Assembly: GCA_021613375.1 (NCBI GenBank)
Contig: CM038716.1
Span: forward strand, 8,472,991 to 8,536,990
Reading direction: 5' to 3'
Length of the DNA: 64,000 bases
From: Megaleporinus macrocephalus
Lineage: Eukaryota; Chordata; Actinopteri; Characiformes; Anostomidae
Of this stretch, positions 44,602 through 55,139 are shown piece by piece. A program made the position numbers and the translations under genes. Under the pieces are notes generated by a model. The model had not been told where the DNA came from, made no database searches, and worked only from the letters and a program-made list of their open reading frames with translations. Each line of letters begins with the position of its first letter. The first letter of the stretch is position 1.

Positions 44602-45131
44602 TCACCAGCCGTGGACCACAATCCCGAAGGCGCTGCATTTGTGAGCCAAATTGAGACGCCTGGCCATATCTAGAACACGGGCACATGGAAAACAAGAGAC
44701 AGTGGCAGCAGTTACTTTAACATGACAGACAACAGAACTACCAATGACAATTGAGTTCTGTGCGGAGGGGCCTGAAGCGCTGGGGTGGGTGCAGAGGTCA
44801 GAGGTGCAGGTACGGGCGATGAGGTCTGAAGAGTTGGGGTACGTGTAGGTGTGGGCGGCGTGCTGAGGACAGAAGCGGTTGAAGGAGGTGAAGGTAGCCT
44901 GATTTGGTTGAAGGAGGTGAAGGTAGCCTGATTTGGTTGTGAGGGTCTGCTGGGCCCTTGGCCAGACTTTATGCAGGGCTGGCGTGAAAACGGCATTTTC
45001 ACATACATAGAGACGAGGCTGGCGCAACCACTGAGGGGGAGGTTTTCCAGGTGGCTTTGAGTTGCCACTTCTGTTGAAGGAGCTTGTAATTTTTTTTTCA
45101 GTGGGGGGCGGAGATCTGTCAGTCCAGCCAT
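44602..45131 (-). pseudogene. LINE ORF1 fragment with SGNH/esterase-like segment
   Basis: Minus-strand frames 44602-45027 and 44712-45131 overlap. The last part reads IGSSVVCHVKVTAATVSCFP then ARVLDMARRLNLA, resembling the first block of the SGNH-type esterase domain found in ORF1 of CR1/L2-group LINEs, where Gly-Asp-Ser would be expected; here it is GSS. The upstream part is Pro/Thr/Ser-rich linker. A 29-bp tandem duplication sits at about 44881-44938. Broken by a frameshift and by loss of both ends. Confidence 0.5.
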
Positions 45132-46523
45132 ATTAGCTCAGCACAGTTGGAGGGCACGTATGCCATGGTGATCGCGTTGTTGGTTCTTCAGGAGATTGGA
45201 CACTGCTGCCTCAAGCTTATTCCTAAAAGAACATAACACATCAGATGTTGAGAGTGAAACATTTTATCATTACGTTTATGATTACAAACTATGATGGCAG
45301 CAACACGTCTCAACAAAGTGTGGGAGAATTCTATAATACGTACAAGGTTCCAAATATTGTAGATTTTACATCATAGTATGCGCTCCTGACATGTAGACTG
45401 TCCCAATTTTTACATACCTTAAACATACTGTCTACTGAGAAACCTTATTTAGACCTGATTTTTTAAGGAAGCATCGAACGCTTCCTCAGCCACTAATTTT
45501 GATTCTCTCTGGAGTTTTAATGTGTTTCTGGTCATATAAATCACACAAAACAGTATTTTATCATCAACTAACGAGTCCTTCACCATTTACAGTTTTATAC
45601 TCGAGACATTAGCATTTATGCCATTGTTTTGGATGCCAGCCGGTAGGTTAGCAACCAGCTGAACCACCGGTCGTGTGCTGCAGTGGGCGGGAACAAGCCA
45701 TGACGCAGTCTCTCTCCAACTAGAGTCTCAGTAATCTGTTTTATGAGGAGAGAACGCTGCTACTTACAGATGCCTACCTAGACAGCCTACTTAGACACAG
45801 GGTTTGAGACACAGCCATGATATGATGCTCTTCGTGGAGCTGTGACACCATCCAGCAACGATACGATCTCTGAGTTTGGAAATAAGAGAGGTAATAAAGC
45901 TTTGGTGGGACAATGTATTCCCAATGGAGTGTTTGGAAACAATAGTGGTTTATGAAGCTGCAAATTTGAAAATAATGGTGGTGACCATAGTAAGTAGTAA
46001 TGAAGGAGTGAGGTGGGGAGGGGGTTGACCGAGATAAGGTCACCCTCCTTGCAATTGCATAAACACCCAATATTTTCTGGAATAAAACAGTTGCAAGATT
46101 AACACTTGTATTCTTGCAGTGCCTTCATTTTTAATAAAGAGTTTTAGCCATTGCTGCAACCCTGGTTCACAAGATTTATGGTATGTTTCTGTCTGACTGG
46201 GAACTCTCAAGGAACGAGTGCTGCACTGCTTTACAATCTGGGCTTGTGAAATCTGTTGTGCATCCTTACAACTTATAATGAATCAGTTTTAGTAGAAGAA
46301 CAAGAGTGCATCCGAAATCACCTACTTGCATACTACCCAGTAGGTGAAATCAGTAGACGAGCACTGCTAGTATGTCTGAACACTCAGTAGTCTTCTAGCA
46401 GTAAGTATGAATACTGACCAGAGCACACTGTGCCATCCCATTATTCAGCTGAAGCCACAGATTAATTAATTAATTAATTAATATAAACGGTAGAAAGCTA
46501 AACGTCGGCTGTGTGCATGTAGC
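45132..46523. other. Unique AT-rich sequence
   Basis: No gene recognised. (ATTA)n at about 46462-46482. The 98-residue minus frame 45774-46070 has no features beyond chance. Confidence 0.4.
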
Positions 46524-47499
46524 TACACTGTAAACCCAGATAAGTTGATTGTGCTTAGAGTTTGAGGCAAGAGATTCAAATATTTAAGTAATGCAAACTA
46601 GAGAAAATCAAAATGGTTTGAGTAAAATCAACTAGACTGGAAGTAATCATTAGAGTTGAATACAATGAAATCTAAATAGTGTGTACTGAAAATATTTTGC
46701 AGAATCAACCCTACTGGCCATTTAATTCAACTCAACATTGAGTTTCCTTCAATCACAATTAAAAACAGTCTCCATAAAAATCTGATGTTTTCCTACGCCA
46801 AAAGAACAGACAGCAGTTAAATTTAGTTTAATTTTATTTAAAATTACATCACTGAGATGTAGGATGATCCTGACTCTTGAAGGGTTCAATAGTGATGACT
46901 GGTTTTGATTGGTCTAGTTAGAAAACTGTTTATCTTACAATAATTCTTAAACACAGTTTACACATTGAAATGATACAAACACAGTAAATTACATTTTCTA
47001 ACTTTAGATAAGCATCAACTGCAGAACAACAGTTTTACACCACTTGAACATGAAAAACAACTTACCAAGTTCCAGAATGAGAAAAAGAGAGGGAAGATGG
47101 CGGCTTGGTTAATTGTAGTCCTCTGTAGTTCTTCAAGAAAAGAAAACAATGGAGAAAATGTCCACTGTAGAGAAATCCCAGCACTACAGAGTTTCTGTCC
47201 AAGGAAAAGAAGTTAAACACAGAAAACACCAAATCTCACAGTGAAAATAGAAAAAGACTTCAAAACCTTTACAAGCTCCACTAAACAACTCAAACTAGTC
47301 TAGATTAAACTGACCAATGAGAATCTGGAAAGGTGCTACAGGGGCGTGGTCCAAGCTAAAACCTGATGTTTTAAATTTGTTCAACTTAAAAATATTAGCG
47401 TACTCAGTTCTTCTTTTAAAAATAGTTGAAAAATACTAAAGCATTTTAACTAATACAATAAAACTTTTGCACAGAAACTAATTACAGGTTAACAGTGTA
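46524..47499 (-). mobile_element. Non-autonomous DNA transposon family A, copy 2 (inverted)
   Basis: Begins tacactgtaaacccagataa and ends in gttaacagtgta. It is the reverse complement of copy 1 along almost its full length, and about the same size. Confidence 0.8.
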
Positions 47500-48700
47500 C
47501 TGTTGTTGAACCACTGCTACAGAAGTTAGAGCTACTTATGTTTCTTCTGAGGTAGGAAGTTAGTAAGTTCCTCCTGATTCATCTTCTTTAAGCTCAACAC
47601 CATCTGTGCACAGATCCATACACAGCTCAGAGTCACAAACAGTAACTAAAATAATGTCTGAATGAAGTTTTTCATTAAAAGATGGTCAGATGGTGGACAT
47701 AGGGCATCCAAGGTTGTGTGGATACTAAACACTCATGAACTGAAAGAGCTCAACTGCTTTACCACTCGAGCAGTACATACTGGGTCCAGTCGAGTTCCTA
47801 CTGGCTTAGCAGGCAGTTTCAGACACACCCTGAAAGCATTTTGAGAAACATTCCCATCAAAATTGTTGAAATAAACTGTTAACTTTACATTAAACACCAT
47901 TTTTGTTGAACAGCACATCTACAGAGACCCTACATAAACACATGTTTTTTCATGAAACTATATTTTAGTTTATAAAAAGAAAGACCCCATGTACCTTCAC
48001 AGCAGAGACGTTTTCCAACCATTCTTTTTCTCCTGCAGGCTCAGTGGAGATGACAGTCTGCACTCAGGGGTCATTAACAGAGTCACATGGCACCCCAGCA
48101 TGTTCTTCAGCCTATCAGGACAGACCTTCTGGTCCAGCATGGCCAGAGGTCTAATGAGCACACCTGAAATAACTTGGTCCTCGTTTAGTTCAGCGTTTAG
48201 ACCAGATTTAGTTCAGTTACTCTGAAGTACTGCAGCTGGATAAGTGCATGTATTTGTTGTGTAATGAAAAAAAAAGTATCTTAAAAATTACAACTTTACA
48301 GTAGAGGACAAAAACTGTCTTTACTTTCAATGTAAGTCAACAGAACCACCAAGTAGTGATGGTCAGATGAAGCCTCTGGAAGCGTTGAAGCTTTCCCTCC
48401 AGATGGTTCAAACCAAGGTTCAATACTCTAAGCTTCATGTGCACACGAACCCCCCTGCTGGACAAAACTGTTATTGTCATTTCAACTATTTACAATGGCC
48501 TCTTGCAACGTTGTCAGCATGGAAACAAGTATATACTCTTAACACCTTCATTTCATTTTCTGTGGTTCATTCATTTGTTTATCTGATCTGTGTTTGATTG
48601 TGTGGGTCTCTTAATTAAAAAACCTGCCAGTATGATTTCAGTCAGTAAATAAATCCAATAGTATGTGAGATATTGATGTTAAACAGTTGCAGTGGTTTTA
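47500..48700. other. Unique sequence, no gene recognised
   Basis: 48290-48345 carries the ctttactttcaatgtaagtc segment shared with 11398-11460. 48355-48420 is rich in gaagc words (agatgaagcctctggaagcg). Frames 47662-47844, 47989-48225 and 48367-48597 show no family. Confidence 0.4.
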
Positions 48701-48829
48701 AGAGATGGGACAGTGATTGTGGTTTGATGGTGACTTAGATTTTTATTAAGAAACAACAAATCACGCCAATACTCGAACCATGTCCTGAACCAGCGAGACT
48801 TCAGACATCATAGTGATGTCACTCGCCCT

Positions 48830-49610
48830 TAATGAAGCAAGCTTACGTGCTTCTCCAAAAACCCCCAAAGTGGCTCAATAATATTTAGATCTGGTGACTG
48901 TGCAGGCCATGGGAGATTTAACTTCATCTTCATGTTCATCAAACCAATCTTTCTCCAGTCTTGCTGTGTGTATTGGTTCATCGTCATCCTGATACACGGC
49001 ACCGCCTTCAGGATACAATGTTTGAACCATTGGATGCACATGGTCCTCCAGAAAGGTTCGGTAGTCCTTGGCAGTGACGCGCCCATCTAGCACAAGTATT
49101 GGGTCAAGGGAATGCCATGATATGGCAGCCCAAACCATCACTGATCCGATCCACCCCCATGCTTCACTCTGGGCATGCAACAGTCTGGGTGGTCACTTCT
49201 TTGGATCTTCTCCACACCGTAACTCTCCCGGATGTGGGGAAAACAGTAAAGGTGTATCATCAGAGAACAATACATGTCTCACATTGTCCACAGCCCAAGA
49301 TTTGCGCTCCTTGCACCATTGAAACCGACGTTAGGCATTGGCACGAGTGACCAAAGGTTTGGCTATAGCAGCCCGGCCGTGTATATTGACCCTGTGGAGC
49401 TCCTGACGGACAGTTCTGGTGAAACAGGAGAAGCTGAGGTGAACATTTAATTCTGTCGTGATTTGGGATCCCGTGGTTTTATGTTTTTTGGGTACAATCC
49501 GGGTTAGAACCCAACATCCCTTTCAGACAGCTTCTTCTCGCTTTCACAGTTAATCCTGTTGGTATGGTTCATCCTTCTTGGTGGTCTGCTGACATTACCC
49601 TGGATTTTGT
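48830..49610 (-). pseudogene. Tc1/mariner transposase, nearly full catalytic domain
   Basis: On the minus strand, a TVRQELHRVNIHGRAA-like segment (about 49370-49415) leads to HVLFSDDT with the first catalytic Asp (about 49275), then GSVMVWAAISWH and DPILVLDGRVTAKDYRTFLE (49080-49145), AVYQDDDEPIHTA with the second Asp region (about 48975-49010), and, after a frameshift, SPDLNIIEPLWGFLE with the last acidic residue (about 48850-48895). Stops and shifts between pieces kill it. Terminal repeats were not identified. Confidence 0.85.
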
Positions 49611-49633
49611 TGCTCTTGATACATCACAAAGAC

Positions 49634-50100
49634 TTAGTACGGTGGTGTAGTGGTTAGTATGGTGGTGTAGTGGTTAGTATGATGGTGTATTGGTTAGTAC
49701 GGTGGTGTAGTGGTTAGTACGGTGGTGTAGTGGTTAGTATGGTGGTGTAGTGGTTAGTACGGTGGTGTAGTGGTTAGTATGGTGGTGTAGTGGTTAGTAC
49801 GGTGGTGTAGTGGTTAGTATGGTGGTGTAGTGGTTAGTACGGTGGTGTAGTGGTTAGTACGGTGGTGTAGTGGTTAGTATGGTGGTGTAGTGGTTAGTAT
49901 GATGGTGTATTGGTTAGTACGGTGGTGTAGTGGTTAGTACGGTGGTGTAGTGGTTAGTACGGTGGTGTAGTGGTTAGTATGGTGGTGTAGTGGTTAGTAC
50001 GGTGGTGTAGTGGTTAGTATTGTGGTGTAGTGGTTAGTACGGTGGTGTAGTGGTTAGTATGGTGGTGTAGTGGTTAGTATGGTGGTGTAGTGGTTAGTAT
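49634..50100. repeat. 20-bp minisatellite, about 23 units
   Basis: Unit ggtggtgtagtggttagtac with ..tat variants. The core gtagtggttagta resembles the A-box/D-arm of a tRNA. Two copies of a variant (gatggtgtattggttagtac) occur about 220 bp apart, suggesting block duplication. Confidence 0.95.
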
Positions 50101-50565
50101 TCTTGTTTATTGTTTATGTGTTGTTTCTAACATAATTCATGATAAATTATCACACCCAGTAATTTATTTTCATACACTCTTTCAATTTCAATATCATCGA
50201 TCATACTTTTAGGTTCACTCCTGATTTGTTAATTAATAAATATTATAAACTTTGCTTGTGTGTGGTCTCTAGTCCACTAATTATCAAACCTTCATCTTGT
50301 GTATTGTTTGAGGTCATCAACTCTTCTTTTTCTTTGATGAGGTTCTTAAGTTGTTTAACCTTTTCTAATAAATCAAGTAGCTTAGCTTGTTCTTTGGACA
50401 TGAAGATGAGTCAGAAGCAGTCTCTGGTCACAGAAACAATGTCACACGCCCAGCAACTCTCAACCTTCTTCATGGCTTGGGTGACGAACAACATTAAGGC
50501 GTGCTTGAGGAGCAAAAAAGGTGTCCACGGCTGGGTTGGGGGTTCGGTGTGTACATTTTAGTCCG
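50101..50565. other. AT-rich stretch before the Harbinger relic
   Basis: The 111-residue frame 50226-50561 is not recognised. It could belong to the Harbinger element, which usually has a second gene, but nothing shows it. Confidence 0.35.
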
Positions 50566-50569
50566 TACT

Positions 50570-51065
50570 ACAGATGACTGCAGCAGACTTTGTCCATCGC
50601 TGGAACTTCCCTAACTGTGTGGGACCCACTGATGGTTCAGGCTCCCGATAATTGTGGATCTCTCTTCCAGTCAGTCATGGATGCCAAGTACTGATTTGGC
50701 ACAGTGGATGTTGGCGAACCAGCGATGGAGGTATTCTGGCCAATTCACTATTTGGTCAGCCGCTGAGAATTGGGACCCCCTACCAGAAGATGCTGAACAC
50801 CCGGGATGCCAGCTATATGTGTTTGTAGGTGTTGATGCCTTCCTTCTGCGAGGATGCCCTTCCCAGTTCCAACCTCTGTAAGTAGGTACAGTAGATAAAG
50901 AATCTTTAATTACAGCCTTTAATGAGCAGGGCTGATTGTGGATACACCGCCAGTATCCTCACAGCTCAGTGGCACATGTACCAACTCGTTATTGGCATCA
51001 GTCTTGCCTGTTTGAAGCCTGTTTGAAGGCCACTCGTGTCCTGCATGATCACCTGAGCATCACTA
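50570..51065 (+). pseudogene. PIF/Harbinger transposase, broken
   Basis: DFVHRWNFPNCVGPTDG (about 50588-50640) is the Harbinger segment with the first catalytic Asp. After shifts, RTSDGGILANSLFGQPLR (about 50715-50770), YVFVGVDAFLLR (near 50817-50852; the DEAF-type second acidic site now reads VDAF) and, in a third frame, QWHMYQLVIGISLACLKPV followed by RVLHDHLS give the C-terminal part. The order is that of a HARBI1-like DDE domain. Several frameshifts; inactive. Confidence 0.75.
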
Positions 51066-51490
51066 CAAGGTGAGGGTGAATCATGGATGATCATCCTGGA
51101 AGGCAGTTCGCATTAGGGAAATATGCTTCTTATTTCTGTTCTAAGGGAGCAAGTTACCTGGCAACGTGTAGCTTGAACAACACTTATGACTTCCCCCATA
51201 GCAGGCCACTCCATTTGGGTTTCCTCCAGCAGATCCGTGTTCACCAGTCACGACCAGTTAGCGGATTCGACCTGGATTCGCTGCGTGTTAGGGTCTCGAT
51301 TCTAAACTCTGGTATAGATCCGTTTTATTGATGATAAATTCACTTATTTCACATCTTCAGTATTTCAGACTTTAGAACGGAGTCAGATTCCATCTGTAGT
51401 TTATAGTCGTTTTATAGGACTTTTACCAATGGACACCCACCTCAGAGCTTCTACTCCGCAAAGGAAGGTTACATTTAAGAAAGTTTAGTA
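51066..51490. other. Unrecognised stretch
   Basis: Frame 51083-51331 (82 residues) has no recognised features. Possibly the 3' flank of the Harbinger relic. Confidence 0.35.
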
Positions 51491-52540
51491 TACACTGTTA
51501 ACTCGTAATTAGTTTCTGTGTAAAGAGTTTGTGTACTGATTAAAAACTAAAGTTTTATTTTATTACTTAAAATGTTTTAGTATGTTCTACTATTTTGAAA
51601 GAAGAACTGAGTACACTAATATTTTTAAGTTGAACAAACTTAAAACATCAGGTTTTAGCTTGGACCACACCCCTGTAGCACCTTGCCAGATTCTCATTGG
51701 TCAGTTTAATCAAGACTAGTTTAAGTTGTTTAGTGGAGCTTGTAAAGGTTTTGAAGTCTTTTTCTATTTTCACTGTGAGATTTGGTGTTGTCTGAGTTGA
51801 ACTTCTTTTCCTCGGACAGAAACTCTGTAGTGCTGGGATTTCTCTACAGTGGACATTTTCTCCATTGTTTTCTTTTCTTGAAGAACTACAGAGGACTACA
51901 ATTAACCAAGCCGCCATCTTCCCTCTCTTTTTCTCATTCTGGAACTTGGTATGTTGTTTTCCGTGTTCAAGTGGTGTAAAACTGTTGTTCTGCAGTTGAT
52001 GCTGATCTAAAGTTAGAAAATGTAATTTACTGTGTTTTTATCATTTCAATGTATAAACTGTATTTAAAAATTATTGTAAGATAAACAGTATTCTAACTAG
52101 ACCAATTAAAACCAGTCAGAAGACAAGCGTCAGGATCATCCTAGATGATCCCAGTGATGTAATTTTAAATAAAATCAAACTAAATGTAACTGCTGTCTGT
52201 GTTCTTTTGATGTAAGAAAAAAAATCAATGTTGAGTTGAATTAAATGGTCAATAGGGTTGATTTTAAAAAATATTTTAAGTACAAACAATTTAGATTTCA
52301 TTGTATTACGAACTAGTCTTGATTGGACTGACCAATGAGAATCTGGCAAGGTGCTACTAAACCTGGTCCAAGCTAAAACCTGATGTTTTAAGTTTGTTCA
52401 ACTTAAAAATATTAGTGTACTCAGTTCTTCTTTTAAAATAGTAGAACATACTAAAACATTTTAAGTAATGAAATAAAACTTTAGTTTTTAATCAGTACAC
52501 AAACTCTTTACACACAAACTAATTACATGTTAACAGTGTA
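51491..52540. mobile_element. Family A transposon, copy 3: fold-back form
   Basis: The left arm (51491 to about 51715) and right arm (about 52316 to 52540) are inverted copies of the same end of family A, each about 225 bp; words such as gacatgtt/taacagtgta and ccttgccagattctcattgg recur inverted. The middle follows copy 1 to about 52310 and then stops, so the natural far end was replaced by an inverted copy of the near end. Confidence 0.8.
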
Positions 52541-52559
52541 GCCGTTCTCACGTACTGCG

Positions 52560-52705
52560 TATTTGTTCTTTCTAGAGCTACAGAGAGAGAAGAGACAGAA
52601 GAAGTGAGGGGGCAGAGAAAGAGCGGAAGAGAGACAAAGAGAGAGAAGGGGGACAGAGAGAAAAAGAAAGAGAGAGGGACAGAGAGAGAGAGAGAGAGAG
52701 AGAGA
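52560..52705. repeat. GA-rich tract
   Basis: (GA)n with interruptions. The minus-strand Ser/Leu-rich frames over it are compositional. Confidence 0.85.
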
Positions 52706-53640
52706 AATAAGTAAAACACTAACATTACCCAGCAAACGCATAACATATGAAGGATTCTAGGAGGTTGTGACACGGTACTGACAGTTTTGCCAATATGTTG
52801 TCACAATGTTGTCAGATAACATTGTCACAACTTTCTGAGGAGGTACATTTTCATATTGTGACAACCTTATGAACATCTAATCAATAGGTTGTGAGTTTAG
52901 AGAATTTTTTTTAAAGAATCTGGATTTCGTTCATCAGTGTTGTGTAGGCCATAACTGACACACTGCCATTAAAGCCTGTTAAAACAGTATCTGTTCCCAA
53001 ATGCTCAGATATATTGATCCGACTTGATCTGATCATAAATAAATCAAACACATATTGAGTTTAATGAACTTTCACAGCCTCCCCTGATGAGTCACAGTTC
53101 CGTCCGAGTAGTTTTCCAAACTGGACAGGCCAGTTTTTTAATGAGCATGTTACAAACAAATGAGTCAACAATGCAGGGCAGATACCCTAAACGTCAAACT
53201 CCCTAAATACTTTCAGTTTCAGTTGCTTAGTGTTTTTGTTCACATGGACACGCCCCAATAACACACAGGTCAATGCTCCTGCGTCAGCGTAGGACGAGAC
53301 ACTGGAAGCTTTTTGTTTGTAAATATGTGCCCTTAATTCAACACGGGAGCAGCGGAGATCTGGCACTTGATGCTCCTAACAAGCCAGGACAATGTGGTGC
53401 TCACCACCAGCCACACACCTCAACAGGACAGTGGGAGTGGGCGCTAGCACTGACCTCTACCCCACTAAACAGCTCTACAGCCCTAGTCTGAGTGAAGTTG
53501 CTTATATGATATAATAAGATATAAGTCCTGTTGAAGAAAATATAATAGACGTTGTTTGAAACTTATTAAATTTGATGTCAGCAACATGTTTTAAAAAGTG
53601 AGGATTCAACAAAACACTAGAAACGACGATGACTGAGAAG
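52706..53640. other. Unique sequence starting with an inverted-repeat-rich block
   Basis: 52755-52895 contains short inverted words (ggttgtgaca, tgttgtcacaatgttgtc, cattgtcacaac, ttgtgacaacc) as in the ends of miniature inverted-repeat elements. The rest is not recognised; the 72-residue frame at 53273-53491 has no family. Confidence 0.4.
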
Positions 53641-53644
53641 CTCC

Positions 53645-55060
53645 AGACGGCAAGATCATCCAAACTGTCATCGGTTCTGATCCTTCTGGACCTCTCTGCA
53701 GCTATCTGTCCTCGCTGACCTGGGAATCGTGAGCTCCTATCTAGAGGGGCGTTCTCTCCAGGTAACATGGAGAGGGTCTACATCTGCTCCTTGCAGGCTC
53801 CTTACTGGTGTCCCTCAAGGCTCAGTGCTAGGTCCTCTCCTCTTTTCACTCTACACCCGTTCTCTTGGCTATGTAATTACCTCTCATGGTTTCTCTTACC
53901 ACTGCTGTGCTGATGACACTCAACTAATGATACTAATAATGACACTCAACCATCTGATACTCAGGTCTGCAGTCGCATCTCTGCATGTCTGACTGACATC
54001 TCTTCATGGATGACAGCTCATCACCTGAAGCTCAATCCCAGCAAGACTGAGCTGCTGTTCATCCCTGGAACCTTGCTATCCCATTCGAGAACTCTTTGAT
54101 TGTTCCGTCTAAAGATGCAAGAAACCTTGGGGGTGATTCTGGATGACCAGTTATCGTTCTCAGCCCATATTACCAACCTGACTCGGTCATGCAGATACAT
54201 TCTCCACAACATCAGACGCATCTGACCCTTCCTCTCTCAGGAGGCCACCCAGGTGCTCGTCCAGTCTCTTGTCATTTCAAGGCTGGACTACTGCAACTCG
54301 CTCCTGGCTGGTCTTCCTCTGCAGACCATCAGGACCTTCAACTGATCCAGAATGCAGCAGCAAGGCTCGTCTTCAATCTTCCCAAGTTCACTCCTGTCAC
54401 TCCACTGCTGCACTCCCTCCCTTCACTGGCTTCCTGTAGCTGCTCGCATTAAGTTAAAATTCTGATGCCTACAAAGCCAAGAATGGACCAGCTCCTCCTG
54501 ACCTTATGGCAATGGTCAAAAGTCGATCCACACCTAGAGCCTTTCGCGCTTCAAGTACGGCTTGGCTTGACCCGCGACAAGACGCTTCTCTGTCCTGGAG
54601 CCCAGATGGTGGAACGAACTTCCACTGGCTGTCCGAACAGCTAACTCTCTCGCGGTCTTCAAACGCAGACTGAAGACCTATCTCTTTGTGAAGCACTTAT
54701 AAACACTAATCTACTGAAGCATTGGTAGAAACCGTAATTGCACTTGATCTTCTAGGAGCACTGGATAAGTACTGCACTTGTACTGTATGTAGTCTTGTAT
54801 TTACTCTTTTCTCTGTAGGTTCTCTTGCTAGGCATTGCACTTCTACTGTGTCTAATCTTATATTTTGTTCTCTCCTTTCTAGGTATCAGCATTAGCCCTT
54901 GTTTATGGCAGTGTCTGAGCTCAAGAGTAGTTTGGACTTAAACCTGTTTGTACTAGATAGAGATACTCAGACTCTGACTGAATTGATTGCATTGATTGAA
55001 ACTATGCAGTGCCAACAAGTGAAGCCAGTTGGAGGTTGATGTCAGAGCAGTTGGACTAGA
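53645..55060 (+). pseudogene. CR1/L2-type LINE reverse transcriptase end plus 3' UTR
   Basis: In overlapping frames: [20 protein letters not shown] (53803-53860), CADDTQLMI with the catalytic Asp pair (53909-53935, first residue changed from the usual aromatic), LKLNPSKTELLFIP (54029-54068), [16 protein letters not shown] (54340-54385), LLHSLPSLA and RWWNELP (near 54608). The region before 53803 keeps only a short LLDLSAA piece and a LADLGI piece, so the palm between the first catalytic Asp and the GVPQG box is largely deleted. Coding similarity ends near 54700; the remainder to about 55060 is the AT-rich 3' UTR. No tail repeat seen. Confidence 0.8.
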
Positions 55061-55139
55061 GGCATGGCTATAACAGTAGGGCAGCTGTGGTGTAGTAAGC
55101 GTACCCGAGTGAACTTCTCTGGTTATGAACCAACAATGA

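Noticed and set aside
49634..50100. Cluster of tRNA genes
   Set aside because: Only an A-box-like word is present; no acceptor stem, anticodon arm or B box in the 20-bp unit.
51648..51917. Minus frame of 89 residues, with similar sequence in the other two transposon copies
   Set aside because: The similarity is only due to the shared family A transposon; frames are disrupted in the other copies.
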